Shown in pieces: positions 48,066-63,300 of a stretch of DNA of 64,000 nt. The stretch is from Symbiodinium natans (lineage: Eukaryota; Sar; Dinophyceae; Suessiales; Symbiodiniaceae), in NCBI GenBank assembly GCA_905221605.1, contig CAJNDS010002574.1, positions 1 to 64,000 on the forward strand. Direction: 5' to 3'. Under the pieces are notes generated by a model, which did no database searches, had not been told where the DNA came from, and was given only the letters and a program-made list of their open reading frames with translations. Within the stretch, counting starts at the first letter, position 1; each line of letters starts with the position of its first letter. The position numbers were made by a program, and so were the translations under genes.

Positions 48066-48876
48066 TGTGTGTGTGTGTGTGTGTTGTGTGTGTGTGTGTG
48101 TGTGTGTGTGTCTTGTGTGTGTGTGTGTGTTGTGTGTGTGTGTGTGTTGTGTGTGTGTCTTGTGTGTGTGTGTGTGTGTCTTGTGTGTGTGTGTGTGTTG
48201 TGTGTGTGTGTGTGTTGGGGGGGTGTGTGTGTGTGTGTGTGTGTGTGTTGTGTGTGTGTGGGGGTGGTGTGTGTGTGTGTGGTGTTGTGTGTTGTGTGTG
48301 GTGGGGTGGGTGTGTGTGGTGCGTGGGGCGGGTGTGCGGGCGCGCGCGTGGCGCGGGCGCGCTGAGGCGCGCGCTCGTAAGTGCGCCACGCACGCGCGGG
48401 CGCAGTGTCCGCGCGGGCGCGCGTGCGGTGCCGCGCGTGCGCGGGTAGCTAGGCCGCGCGGCGCGGCGGCGCTGCGGGCGCAAATGTCGCGCGCAAAGCT
48501 GCGCTACTGCGCGCGTGGCGCGCGGTGCGCGCGTGTGCCGGTGGTGCGCGTGTGCGCGCGCGGGGTTGCGCGGCGCGTTGCGGCGGGGCGCGGGCGCTGG
48601 GAGCCGCGTGCGCGGGCGCGGGGCGCGGGCGCGGGGCGCGGAGCGTAGGCGCGGTGCGAGCGCGTGCCGCGGCGGCGGGCGCGGGGCGCGTGGGCGCGGG
48701 GCGCGTGCGCGGCGCGGTTGCAGCCGGGGCGCGGGGTCGCTGGCGCGCTGCAGCAAGGGGCGCGCTCCGCGGGGGCCGCGCGCGCGGTGCGCAGCGGCGC
48801 GGCGCGCGCGTCGGGCGCGCGCGCGGGCGCTCGCGCAGCGGGCGCGCGCGCACTGGGGGCGCGCGCGGGCTGGCCG

Positions 48877-48940
<64 letters not shown>

Positions 48941-48998
48941 TGGGTGGGTGGGTGGGTGGGTGGGTGTGTGGGTGTGTGTGTGTGTGTGTGTGTGTGTC
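48066..48998 (+). repeat. TG tract, GC-rich alternating block, TGCG and TGGG tracts
   Basis: An interrupted (TG)n runs to about 48,345, followed by about 540 bases made almost entirely of GC and CG steps (about 48,345-48,882). Then come (TGCG)n to about 48,940, (TGGG)n to 48,967 and (TG)n to 48,998. The GC block has no fixed repeat unit. Ala-Arg frames on both strands are artefacts of composition. Confidence 0.95.
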
Positions 48999-49154
48999 AA
49001 ATACCAATGAGGGCTTCCCAACACCGTTCCCTACACTTTGCAGGCCGCGCCTTATAGCCCTGTCTGATGAGCTTCGTTACCTCTCGGCGATTGTCTGTCG
49101 CCAGAGATATTGTCCCACCTGGCCAAGGATTGCAGACCGTTACCGGCACACAAA

Positions 49155-49920
<766 letters not shown>

Positions 49921-51348
49921 AGAAGAAAGAAGTTGTATATTTACAGTTGTAGGTTGTAATGTTGCACCAGAAGTAACAGTATCCCTGTCAACGGGGAACT
50001 CAAGGTAGCTAGCCAATCGTTCCAAGCCACTCCCGACGTTAACTATCGGAAGGATCCCCAGAGTTGCTATCTCCAGGGGGTGGTAACCTATCGCTCTAGA
50101 TGTATCCACTAGCCGTCCGGCTGCGTGTTGTACACCTATCCCGATATTCACCTGAACAGCCACCTGCACTCAGTATCCTCCGGCCTCCGGCTATGAGTTG
50201 TAAAGAGAACAGATAACTATCCCGAGGTTAGGGAAAAGGATCTATTCCTCGTCAACGCCCGACCCTTTTGGCTCCTCTTTCCTCCGGATGCGAGTTGGCC
50301 AATCAAGTCCACGACGTACAGGAATACTATCCACGGGGGCGAAAACTGTACAGATTCGGCTGCTACAATACTAGAAGGGCCCTTCTTGAGCAGCTCACAG
50401 CTGCGACCGGACATGAAGTCCAACATCTATTCCTGCTCGTCCACGATGAGGTCGATGTCTATCCCAGGCCCAAACCCAAAAATTACATGTACATCTAAAC
50501 AGCACCCCATGGAATCAACCTGACCTCTTTGTGCTAAACACCCCCCGTTTTCGGGACGCACTCAGCGGTCAGAAAATCGATGAATTCGCGACTTCTATCC
50601 CGGTTAGCTTCAGGCAAAACAAGAACACAGGAGGCATAGCCGATCTGATCGCCAGCCCCTTTAGGGCGCCCACCACCACCCGCGATTACGGCGATCACTC
50701 CAGCTATCCTCGGAAGCAACACCTCCATCCGCTAACCTCGACATTCATCGCAGTAGCACAAACCACCAGTCCGTGGCTCTTGGCTACACTTCGTGCCCTC
50801 ACGTCTATTCTACGTAGTAAAATTGTCTATCCGTCGCATTCTTGGAAAATCAAGCGTCGCTTCTATCCATTTCATCACCCGACTCAGTTCATCTTCTCCA
50901 TAGCTATCCTGGATAAGGCCTCACTTTTGATCAGTACTCCTCGATGTCAATGTAGTTCCCACGCTTCTATCCCTTCATTCTTGTATGTGATCTTCTCCGT
51001 GGGGACTCACTGGTGGTTAGCCATGCCCATTTTGATCTTTTCTCCTCTCCCCAGCTTCATCTTTTGATCCTTTCACGTGAAGGTCTTATTGGTGGCGAGC
51101 CATGCCTTCCCAGGAGCTTCCGCCGCAGGGTCTTATTGGTGGCTAGCCAAGCCCCGCACCAGAGTCTCACGATAGCCGTTCGTCCACTCATCTCATCATG
51201 CGCCATCCATCCGCTCTATCCCCCCGCGTGCGCCACCAGCCATGGCCCGGGCACATGACTTTGCATGTCCCATTCTATCCCTCACGCCGAGCCATTGGTG
51301 ACTAGGCAGCTTTGTGCTTTCGTCCTATCCCCGCTTGTCGCCATTTCA
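49921..51348 (-). other. Non-coding 3' flank of the giant frame, GGATAG-rich
   Basis: Stops occur in all frames and I see no gene. On the minus strand GGATAG occurs 13 times in about 1.3 kb, denser than inside the coding frame. Three copies of a motif with a GGCTAGCC-like palindromic core lie at 51,008-51,027, 51,082-51,106 and 51,129-51,153 (plus-strand form TTATTGGTGGCNAGCCANGCC for the last two). This could be a 3' untranslated region, a terminal repeat of a mobile element, or a regulatory region; the matching copy needed to show a terminal repeat would lie outside the window. Confidence 0.5.
51082..51153 (+). repeat. 25-base direct repeat with palindromic core
   Basis: GGTCTTATTGGTGGC followed by GAGCCATGCC (51,082-51,106) recurs as GGTCTTATTGGTGGC plus TAGCCAAGCC (51,129-51,153). 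A shorter relative lies at 51,008-51,027. The second copy contains the perfect palindrome GGCTAGCC. Confidence 0.7.
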
Positions 51349-54300
51349 TCAGGCTTCATCTCTTTGGCGATCACGTCGCGGTCTCCACATCAGCGGCCTT
51401 CCACGCTTTCCCTTTCCTTTCACAGGATCACCCGCAGATGCATCACTTGCATCGTCACCCGTCTCAACGCCCATGTTTGCCCGGTTGGTTGATGTCGTCT
51501 CAGTGCCTCTGAACTCCGGGTTGAGCGCTTCGCTCATCGCTGACTCGTCTTCTGTTTCGGGACCAGTGACGTGGCCACCTCTTTGTGCCCGAGTTCTCTC
51601 TAGCAAAGAGCTCTTTCCTCTTCCTCTATCCGCCATCTTCGTCCCTTCCGCAAACCTGGGTACAGCTGGCATCCATCCGTATCTGCCTCCTCGATCATCG
51701 GCTCTATCCCTATCCCGCCCTTTTCCCCATCCGCGTGATGAGCTTCTCACCGAACTATCATCACTCATGGCGTACTTCGGCCACCTGATGATATCCCTTC
51801 TCTCCCTATCCAGAGGTGATCGGGTCCTCGCTTTGGGCTCAGCACCATCGGCTCTCGCCCCACCTCTCTCTTTCAGTTGGATTGGACTCGAACTTTCTGC
51901 CCTGGTCAGTGGCTCTTGTCTCTTCCCCGTCTCGTCCTTAAGCTCCACATCGACGGTTCTCGTACCTTTCGATTCTATCCTTCTTGGCCACCCCTTCTCG
52001 TTCAGCTCCACTAGGCTTACCCCGGCAATTGGATATGCCGTGCCCGCATTAGCCGCACGCGCCTCCGGCTGCGCCTCGTCACGAGAATGTCCGGCTACTC
52101 CCATCGAAGCCCAGTTCATCATCATTCCTCCCATCGGTACTGAACACCAGTATACCTCAGTCACCGGCCCTGTCTCCGATCTCTCCCTTCGTAGCCCTAG
52201 GTTCCGAATAGCAGATCCAGCAGCATGGCTATATCCATGAAGTTTGTTCTTCTTCCCCTTAATCTCTCCCCATGTCGCGTTGAATGGTATCCCTTCGGTG
52301 TCAAGCTTCATGTGCTTCGCCATGGGTTGAGTGGGATCTCGCTTTGTTTCTGCAACTATCCTCTCCATGATCTCCAGACAACTATTCGCAGTCTGCACCA
52401 TCATGTCCCTCGTGCTTTTCGCCCAAGCGTTGTTCCCCCATAACGGCGAGTTAAAACCTGCGGCCATAGCTATCAGCAGCTGATAACTCATAAACTGTCC
52501 TCCTCTCCTCAGACACCCTGCATGCATGGAGAAGAACCTCTGCCTCGCTGTTACTACAGCGCGTGCCGCAACCGTCTCAAGGGCTTGCTGGAAATCTGAC
52601 GCATCCACAATTCCCGAGTGATCTGTGCCACTCTGATTGTACTCGAAGTTCAGAATCTTCCCGAACGATGTGGCCAGCTCTCTATCCAACATCATCGCAT
52701 GAATCGCCGCCTCTTCCATAGCGAACCTGTATACCCCCGGTCGTGACGCTGCTATCTCGTACTCAGGCCACAATCCAGCCCTAAAACCTAAGTACCAGTC
52801 TTCTGCGGGGTTCAAGCTCGCCAGTATCCCTGCCACCACGTCTCGTTCTATCATGTCTATCCTTTCGGCCACCATTCTGAACGGGATTTTAATCCCTGCG
52901 CGGTCGAGGGCTTCCTGTAGCTTGGTCTTCCACTTCGTCTTTCTTCCCATAGTCGCGTTTCTATCCGTGATTTCCCACAAATTCATCCCCATCAGGTAGT
53001 CCGGGTAGGATGGCATAGGCTTGCAACACATCGGGCAGATCACTATCCCTTTCGCCATTCTACAGTGGCATGCCAGGCAATGCACGCACTCCTCCGTCAT
53101 TTCCGACATTATCCATCTCACTCTATCCCGGTATTCATCTGTCCCCAATGTCTTTGATAGTCTATCCCTGTTCACTTGTGAGTCCCCTCTGTCATCGGCT
53201 AACATGTCCAGCTCGCAATCACGCATGTACAGAGCCGTGTATGTGTCCTCGAACCAAACTGCTTTCCAACATGCCATTGGTACGGGCCCGAGGAGCATGA
53301 AGCGCCCACTTCTTGTTACCACCACGTCGCCTCCGATTAGTGTGAACATCCTCATGTCTATCGCTATTCCGATTCTCCTACCTCGCACAGCCGCCAATCT
53401 AAGCGAGTCGTATAGCCATTCTGGCATCCCTCCTTGTGGAAATTCTAGCCCATGCATGCTGCTCACGTCCGATGGCTCAACAGAGTACTTCGTCCAGTGT
53501 GCCTTGAGCGTCATCTGCGACCCTCGCAAAGGATTCCCCATGTCGTCCCGATGCCATCCTTCCACTATCACTCCACTATGCCCTGCCTCTGGCCAAACTA
53601 TCCCGTCCTTCGCGTATTCTTGCCACTGTGCGTCACCCACCACCATGTATCCGGTGCATGGAAGATCAGCCGGGTGCAGCCTGAACCACAGAGATTCCCG
53701 CTCTTCTTTCTGTCCCTCCACTCTGTCTCCAGCCCAACTCTTCAGCATCGCCACGTTCCTCGGCATCCTCATTCCACTCGTGGGTCTCACTGCCAACGGG
53801 ATGCCCACCTTCAGCTCCTTGGTCTTCGGACATCTATACACTTTGCTGGTGATCTCTATCCCGTAAAACTGTGACAAGTAAGCGATTCTGTACTCGTCGC
53901 CTCTCCTGAGCCTATACGAAGATCTCTCGTCAACTTCTTTTCTGATCCTAGACCAGGCTATCCCTCCTCCGTGGTGTTGTTCCGCCCACAGCGCATACTC
54001 TATCATCGCCTCCTGCGTGCTTCTTCTCACATTCCTCCTGTCGCCCCTTTGTACTGGGTACGCATCTCCTCCCCACGCTGCCAATTCCGCCACTATTCTT
54101 GCCATCTCAATGTACACATTCGCAGGGTACGGCTTTTCTATCTCGGTCACTTCTCCTTTGATTCCTAGCTCATTCAGCGTAGCACCTGTCCACGTCGTTA
54201 CCGAGTCATTAGATACTCCTGTCGCCGTAACTAGCTCTTCTGGCTTTCCCTTTTCTATCCCCATTACCATCCTCGTCTCATCTGCGAGCTGCGAGACTAT

Positions 54301-57300
54301 CCTCTCAAGTACCATCTTGTACTTCTCTAGATTCTCCACCCCTGTTGTCTGCTCCACTATCGGCAATAGCACCACCTCCTCGTCACTATTCCTCATCATC
54401 TCGTTTCCGTCTGCATCGCGATTGCCCTTAGGAATCAACGTCAGCTCCCACCTTCCATGAGCCGGATCCCCCTTCACGGTGTGAGATGTCTGCAACATGA
54501 CCTTCTTGTTGATTTCCCCCATTACTGCCGCATTCCTTCGTTGTATCTCTCGGAACCTCCTACTCATTCGGCTCATTCCGGGTTTGTCCTCGATGTCCCT
54601 CTTGTCTGCTTTGGCTCTCCTTATCAGGTCCTCTTGGAATCTCCACTCTGCCTCCTCGTCACCCTTGATCTTCTCGACTTGTTCTCGCTTGATTCCGGCC
54701 GAGTCCATAATTCCTTTTAAACTCTTCGACGCTGCCATTCCGTATCCCCGCTCCTCCGTACTGCTGGTGTCACGGCCCACCTCAAAGTTTTCTTTCACCT
54801 TGTATATTCGGGCGCCCTTAACCGGGTTGTCAAGCTCCACCATGGCCGCTCGGCCTCCCAACGAATACTGTTCTATCGGGCCTCCAAAATTCCTCGCGCT
54901 CTCGGGAACTGCACTCTCATAGTTCGTCGTTCCGGCACTAGTCTTCGGGTCGACGATGTTCATACTAACATCAGCTGCAGCATGCTCGTCATCCATCTTG
55001 TCGGGCTCCCGACTATCCTTGGTCGGATCCGGATTTGTCTTCACGTCCGGCGTTGTCGCTCCTTTCTGGCTATCCTTCTCCGCTCCCTTGTCTTCGGTGT
55101 CCTTCTCCTTCTCGGTTTTCGGGAGCTGATCCTCAAGCTGCCTAATTCTATCCATCGCTTTCTTCATAGCCGCTTCGCTTTCCTGCGCACGACGTCGGCT
55201 CTCCTTAAGCTCGTCGTCCATGGTTTGGTAACCTCTGAGGCGCTCTTCGGCCCGTTCCAACTTGTCCCTCGCATCCTTCAGCGCGGCCTCTCTCTCCTCT
55301 ATCTTTTGCAGGCTATCCCTAAGCTCACTCTCCTTGTCCTGGTACTTCTTGAGGTTCTCCTCGGCCTGCTTCCGCATTGTTTCTCTCTCTTTCTCTTCGT
55401 CATCCCTGAGTTTGGCAGTTTCCTGGAGCGTCTTCTTCAACTCCGAGAACTCTTGTCCCTGCTCTTGCCCAGCCTGCTTTGTAGCCTTGTATTCCTTCTT
55501 TAGCTCCTCCAGCTCGGACTCCAACTCTTTCACTCTTCTATCACCGGCAAACTTGCCCTCTTCGCCCGTGCCTTCACTACTGGTGGCTCCACTTCCGCTC
55601 GGCGCTGTCTTCTCCATTCTATCCCGGAGAGCCCTGAATTCATCTCTCATCTCGTTGATGGCTCCGATTCTCCTCAGCTCCTCTTTCCTTTCCCTCAAAT
55701 GTACCTCGACTTCTGGAACAACCGCCACCCCCTCGAGCTCTCCGACCCTTCGTGCTAGTCGATCACGTTCATGAACGGCTACAGCGAGCTCCTCCTTCAG
55801 CTTGTGGTTTTCATTCTCAGCGTGCATACTTTCTGTTCCCTTGTATTCATCAATGGTCCGTCCACCCCCTCGGGGCTCAACCTTCATATCTTTGAGCTGC
55901 CTGCTGAGGTCCTCTATCTTTGTTCTGTCTTCTACCGCCCGCGCCCGCACCTCTGCCGCTATCCCTGCTTTGTCCATTCTCTCCTCTGCCATTCGGCCTA
56001 TCACCCATTTGCACTTCTCAACCTCAGACACCTTGTCGGCCAGTTTTGCTATCAACCTGGCGACCACCTCCTCCCTCGGCATACCTCGCAGATCTCTCCT
56101 CCTCATTACTAGGATATCCCTTTCGCCCAGCTGTACTTCTGCCTCCTTGATATTCTTCCACTCTTCATCTGAGTAGTATTTCCTCCGCTCGTAGTCTTCG
56201 TCAAACTCCTCGCACAGCGGGTCATCCTCGTCCTCGTCTATCAATCCCACCATGACCAGTCTTACCGCAACGTTCGTCAGTCTAAACTTCAGCTGTTTGA
56301 TTCTGTCCTCCGCTTCCTGGAGCCTCTCTCTGTCGGTCATGTTCTCCTTTCCCTTCTGTGTGCTGATCAGCGTTCCGTCTATGATTTTCGTCACCACACT
56401 CTCCATCGATGCTCTCATTCTATCGGCCTGTATCATGAAAGGCCTGTGGGTGGGCTCCGCCTGAATGTCGCCGGTCAGAAACCTATCGGCCCTCAACTCG
56501 CCTGGCACGTCTCTGCCATGTTCCACTCTATCGGATCTGATGTTTGCGGTCGGAGCACGATGGGCAGTTATCGGGTTCGCCGCCACCAATGACATGTTCA
56601 GCATCACGGCCTTGGAGTCGTCTGGATCCTGTCGTATGACGGCGGTGTTGTACTTCCTCTCATGCCCCGTCATCGCTCTTTCTCGCATTCTATCCCATCC
56701 CATTCGTCTATCCTGTTCATCCATCTCCACAGCCGCCCTCTCTTGTCTATCTCTATATTCCGCCAGTGTCAGTCCCTCCCACGTTTCGGGCATTTCTGTG
56801 AGGATCAGAGCAGACGCCATCGACCTCATTACATCCCTGACATTCGTCGCCATCATTTCTGGCCTTTCCAGAGGGTGCATCGGCTCCTTCATTGATGCAT
56901 CAGCAACTATCGTCCCCAGAGGTCGCGAGCCAAGTCCGTAAAATTCCGCCGCCTCTCTCATGGCCGCATAGAAATCCCTCAACTTCGTTAGCGTTGCTAA
57001 TCCGTACATCATATGTGGGTGGACCATGGGCATCTGGTTGGCACTACGTACAACTCCGTCCAACAGTACCTGCACTGCGTGCAGCTCAGCCATCAACCTA
57101 TCCCTTCGTTCGAACTGTGGCACCCAGTTCTTGAATATCGCCGACGCACACAGCTTCGACACTCTGTCCGTAAGTGTCACTCTCAGCGAATCCACCATGA
57201 GTGCGTTCACGAGCTCGTGGGCTGGAAAGTACTGCGTTCTCCCTCGTGCCACCTCCTCAGTATACAGGTTCGGATGGTAATCTCCCTCAGCCATGTCCTT

Positions 57301-60300
57301 TTCTACCATAGCCCTGATGGCCGCCTTCTTGGTCTGCGTGAGATAATCAATGGGGTTAAACACGGTCGCGCCTATTCCCTCACCTTCGTCCCGCGTCCAC
57401 GTCACCCATGATGTGTTTCTAATCACAGCTCCTTCCGCCGAGTGTATCATCCAACTCTGTCCCGCCTCGGCCGCCTCGACTACAGCCTCCCATGTTGATC
57501 TACGCCTGGCTATCCGATAGTTCATCTTGTAATGAGGAATCATGATTTTCTCCTTCATCTCCTCCGGCTTGATCACCTCCTGCCAGTTTCTGCTCCTCTT
57601 CTTTACACCCCCTGCCTCTTCGTCCTCCGGCTCGTTACATTCTTCGGCAAGGGTGAAATCTATCAGCTGTAGATATGCGTACAATCGCCGTTCTATCCTT
57701 GACGGGTTCGCGCCCTTGTCCCTGATCCCTCCTAGGAGGATCCTTTGCATAGTACATCGTGCCCAAAGCGGAAGCTTCTTGATTTCTTCTCTCCTCCTAT
57801 CCGGTTTCCACCTCTGGATGTCCTCCGGCCGGTATTTCAACTCAAGCTGTTCTTGATACTGTTTCCGGACCACCTCCCCCAGCTTCATATTCGTGATGTT
57901 CGCGAATTCCGGCCGCCTTCCTTGGTGCTGTTCTATCCTTTTCTTGATTTCTGCCGCTACCGTCCCAGCTCCGGCGCTGTTCAAACCTGCCATCAGGTCT
58001 TCTATTGTAACATCCTTCAGCACCTTGTACATCAAGTCCTCCAAGTTGAAAATGGAGAAATTCACTCCCCTTATCAACAGCCGGTCGCTCACCTCAGGGC
58101 CCAGGCGCTGTGTAACCTCCCTTACCCTTTGTGCTCGAAGTTCTCTATCCAGTTCCATCGGCCCCAGATTGCTCGCTCTGCGTTCTATCGCTATTTCCGT
58201 AGCCCTCCTCCACTGTTCCCTCCTCACGTCAGGGTTCGCTCTCCAGAAACCCATTCCCTCAACCCTGTAATCTCTGGCAATCGCTTGAATCTCCTCACGC
58301 CAATTTGGTGACTCCCTCAAACTCGCGGCTGCCATTCTCAATCTTCTCCTAGCATCGGGTTCCACGCTATCCTCCATCAGCTCAGGTGCCTGTGGTCTTT
58401 CTAGACATCTATCCAGATTCCATTCCGGAAGAACTCCGCTTTCGTCAGTGGCGATCTTTCCCAACGTCATAATAACATCCATGAAGTCCAGTTTCGCCTC
58501 CGGTTTGTCCACGACCACTATTCCTGCGGCGACCATGAGCTCGTGTGGCTCGAAAAGGTCTATCTCTTCCCATGGCATCCCCTCCGCTGCTAGTCTCTCG
58601 GTCAGCCGGGCAACTATCCTCCTTGGATCGTATTCAGGTAGATATGAATTCTGCACGATCGCCGCCAACACCACCGATGGTGGCCTACCCTTTACCAAGG
58701 TACTATACTTTCCCACTTGTCCCAGCTCCTTCTCGCAGACCGGGCACACAGCACCTTCACACGGGAATGTTTCGCCATTGCTATCTACCCCCGTATATCC
58801 CAACCACCAAGCAAAGCACGCATGACAATGGTATCCCCAGCATATCCTTCTAAGCCACTCGACCGGCTCGCTGAAGCTATGTATTCCCGACCCTCTCGTG
58901 TTGTTCTCCTCTACCGGGTTCTCCCGGGTGACCCGCTCATGTACCGTGTCCGTCAGCTTCTTCACGAGCTCGTCCCTCTCCGCCCTCGCTTCGTCCAACC
59001 ACGGGAATGGGAAGTTGTGCTTCTGGTTCCATACATCCTCCACGACTCGCCTATAAATCTCCGGGTTCTGTCGTGCTACATGACTATCCTCTTCCCTGTC
59101 AGCTATCGTATCAACTCCGTGTCCAAACAACTCCGAGAACCCTTGACCTCTCTCGTTCTCACTATCGGGCTCCATCGCCTCATGAGCTTCCACGCCCTCC
59201 ATCTTGCTATCCATCTCCGGACTCTCGGGCTTGTTCATCTCTCCTCCCGCATCTATCTGCATCGTGGCGTCCTTTGCTTCCCTCGCGTTCACCCCGTGCT
59301 CTTCAACCTCGGCCACCGAGTCGAGCGGTTCAGGTCTTATCCCTGTTGCGCTCCTCCCTGTTGCGCTCCTCTTGCCCTTGAGTGCCTCCTTGAGCGCATC
59401 CTCCTTAATTTCTTCTATCCACCGATAATAGTCTGCCGGATAGCCTTGGCCCATGCTCTCTATCCTTCTCATCGAACTGATGATCTCCTCGAACAGCGTG
59501 CTGTCGTTCCCTATCATCTCCACAATATCAGTCTCATGCTTAACCAGCATCAGGTTCTGCGCTATCCACCATGCCATGGTGTTGGCCCATTCCCTCGGGA
59601 ACTTCATGTCTTCAAGAATCATCGTCCTGACGAATTTGGCCAGCCATATTCTCACCACATAATTCGAAAACTCGATTTTATTCAGGGGAGTAGTGCCCCC
59701 CGTCTCGGATCCAAATCCTTGCTTTGTCACCTCCTCCACCATGTCCGCAACGTCCATGCTATCCGGGTAGCCCCCGGTACCGGCTTCCATCCTCGTCATC
59801 ACGCGATCTATCAAATGCTCCCCGGCCCTCTGGACAACCTCGAACAACTTCGTCTCCCACAGCATCTCGAGCTCTTCATAACCTAGGGAAAGTGTCTCTG
59901 GTTCTATCATTACGTTGTATATAGTCCACCGCATCTCCACCTCTATCTCATCCGCGTCGTTGGATGTAGGCTTGACTCTAGGCTCACTCGGCGGCGGTGA
60001 AATCGATGGAGGCTTGTGTCCAGGCCGGCCTAGTCTGCCTCCGTCAGCTCTCAACTCTGGCACGGTCCCCAATATTCCATTCATGCCCATCCACACCCGA
60101 TAGAATTGCTCTACCCACTTCCTCATGCCTCCGACGTTGCTCTCAACGTTCAATATCCTGCTTCTCATCAAAGTTCCCAAAGCTATCCCGGTGTATGACG
60201 GTTCGGCGCCAGGCCTCGTTCCCGACAGCACCTGCGAGTCATATATTCCCGCCATTACAATGTCGTACACTTCTTTGGGTGTGATCTCATCGGTAACCTC

Positions 60301-63300
60301 CCTCGGGCACGTCGCTCTAATCATCCTGCGTATTACCTGTACCACTATCGTTGTCCATGCCATCGGTGGGGCTCCATAACAGCGAATCCAGTGCTGCATT
60401 TCTATCAAATGCCCCTCCCCCAGCACCTGTCCCGCCCTCGTATTCCTCGACCATGGGGCCTCTATCACAGGCGATCCCTCTTCTTCCATCCTCAATCTCA
60501 ATATCCCCCCACTCTCTCCAGTACCCACGCATTCCACTCGATCCAGTTCTGTCCCGTCGGCAACCACTCCCACCGTGCCTCCAGATCCTATCACCATCGG
60601 TCCTTCGCCACTGTCTCCGCTTCTCGTTGCCTGCAGCGTCTCTCTATCCGAATATTTCTGCTCGGACTTGAGGTCGCTCAGGGTCTTGATGTTGCTACCC
60701 GTCCCAGCACCACCCTTCCATCTGGGAGCCTGCATAACCGCCCCCTTGGTATCACCTCGTGTTGGCACCGGTGGAGCCGGCGGTCTATCCCCTTGATCAC
60801 CTATCCCAGCGGTTCCCCTAAGTGCTCCGCCATCTCTGCCATCTCCCGCCTTTTCCCCGGCACTTTTTCTCTTCTCGTCTCTTGCTTGTTTCTCTTGTCG
60901 TTGGTTCGCGAGCTCCTGAGCACTCTCGAGCAGCTCCTTCCTCTTCTTCGCCTCCCGGTTTTCTTTCTTCGCCTTCTTTTGTTCTGACCGACTCCTCACG
61001 GTGGCGAAACCCTCGTCACTGCCTTCTTTGAACTCCTCAGTCATTGATGCGTCTCCCTCTCGAGCAGATTGGTTCTCCGGTCTATCCTCACCCATAGCAT
61101 CATCCTCTTCTCCATCCGACTCTGCATCGTCCTCCATCATCTCTGCGTCATCTGCCATCGCCTTCAGCTGCCCGATAGCCTCCATAGCCCTTAGAGCTTG
61201 GTATTCGGGGTCCTTCATGTGGAAGCCGGCCGCCGTGTAAATGATCACTTTCATCCGGTGCCAAGAACCCCTATCTCCGGCTGACACACAGTGAGCTTCG
61301 GACTTACCACACATCGTCTTCCACACCGACTCATCTATCCTGGCAGCCATCTCCGTATACACCCCTTGTCTATCCGATGTCCTAAGGCTCTCCGTGACTC
61401 CCGTGATCTTTGTCTCTGGCACAATCACTTTCGTTTTCAGTGACCGGTCTGCCTTCGCCACTTCTATCCAGCGTCTGAGCCAGACTCCAACCTCTCCAAT
61501 GCTATCCCTGCCCTCCTCGCCGATCACCTCCCTAATAGCTGAAGTTTCTCTATCATATAACTCCATGTCTCGCGGGGTCGGCCACATCATTCCAAACATC
61601 GAGATGAACAGGATCTGCGCCCAGAAACCGAACGTTCGCCCGGCACTGATGTACAACTTTCCCGCGTCCACCCCTATTCGAGGAAACGCCGTACGCATAA
61701 CGTTCCAAGGCAGAGTGATGATTCCAGACTTCTTCATCAGTTTATCCATGGCTTCTCCAGCCCTTATCAGCTCCTTGGCCTCCTCCCTGACTCTGTAGTT
61801 AGTGGGGAATCCATTCTCTTCGAAATTTCCGGGCCCTACCCAGAGCACATTGGCATTGGCTTTCCTGATCGTCTCCCTCGTCTCCCTCGCCACCTTGGTT
61901 TTAGTGTCATCGTCCGTAGCCTCGAACCGTCTCACCTCTTCTATTGCTCGGCGAGCATTCCCTGCTGCCATTCCAGCCGGGGCCAATACCGCAATAATGT
62001 TCGTCACTTGATTCCCTCCCATGCCCTTCGAGACGCATTCCTTGCACACTTCCTGAACCTTCTTGTACGCACCCTGGTAGGTCATCTCCTGCGTTCCTGT
62101 CAGTTTGTGTGTAATGAACGACATACTCTCCGCGGCCTTTCCATAGTCTCCGTGCGCCTTCAATAGCAATCCTATCCACTCCCGGACTTCCCTTGGTGAC
62201 GCCGGATTCTTTTTATTCGAGACGCCCTCTATCCCCTCAGGTATGATGATGTGCACGTAGGTCTTCTGATCCGCACTACATCGGAGCTGAAGTGGCGGCT
62301 TCATTCCCTCCGCCCACCATGTCACCAGCTCAGCCGCCTTGCGCTCATGGAATGCGGTAGCTATGTCAAACATCCACTCGTAGGTCTCCACCGCGGACTC
62401 AAGCTCGCTCGAAAGCGCTGGCTCCATCAATCTCCCTCCAACTCCGCCCATTCCTACGCCAATGATAGCCGCCCAGGCCTGAGCCTCGAACGCCCAGCTC
62501 TGGTCGACGTCCTCCGGTCTGTTCCACCCATATTTCCTGGGTGCCTTTTCTATCCCCAACGCTATGCTCCCCACGTCCGCCATTTCCAAAACCTTGCCCA
62601 TGTGGTGCGTGGCCTTATTCGCCTTCTCCATGACTTTCTCCTCTATCCCGCTGCTCTCCACACACCGTCTGTAAATGGCTGGCCCCACAAAACTCCTCCA
62701 CGGCATCTTCACGACGGCGCTATCGTGTCCCGTGGCCATTGGGGCCTCTATCCCCATATACTCCAATAAACGTATCACATTGGCCCATTCACTATCCACC
62801 GGGTAGTAGTCCTTGTCTCGATCAGGCCCAGACACGCCCCCACCGCTAGGCAACTCCGCTATCCATCCCCTCATGAGCTCTATCAAACCACTTCTTGAGC
62901 CAGTTGGCTGTTCGACGACCTTCGTGACATTTTCGTCACCTTCCCGATGCAGGAACTCACGTTCCATCTTCCAATCCACAGGGCGCTCAGGAAGAGGTCC
63001 TCGGGCCGGGCCTATGATTGCGCGCTTCTTCAGGTGATAGCGCCAATACAGCCTCTCAACCCCTTGTGGATGCTTCTCCATCAGCGCCGACATCTCACTC
63101 ATGAGATGGCTATTCGCTCCTAGACCCGGGTGCTTCGGCCTACAGATAAGTGCTTGCCCGATGATCTTCGTGACCCTCATAAAGCAGAACAATACCCCGT
63201 CTATCTCCACTCTATCCACATCCAGTCGGATCTGCCCGTCAGGCACCGACGATCTCCTTGTCCCCACATCCATCTTGACATTCTTGCCTATCCTTCTGAA

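Noticed and set aside
48019-49057. Long Ala/Arg-rich frames of 160-280 codons on both strands
   Set aside because: Artefact of the GC-alternating block and TG repeats; no protein-like motif in any of them.
50262-50285. Second possible spliced-leader relic (CCCTTTTGGCTCCT)
   Set aside because: Mismatches fall inside the core and the flanks do not match, so it is no better than chance.
58717-59886. 389-codon plus-strand frame opposite the giant coding frame, and many similar shorter ones
   Set aside because: They are antisense shadows. The minus frame is unbroken for 12.65 kb and has coherent motifs; the plus frames are Leu/Ser/Pro-rich, as expected from the complement of a charged protein.
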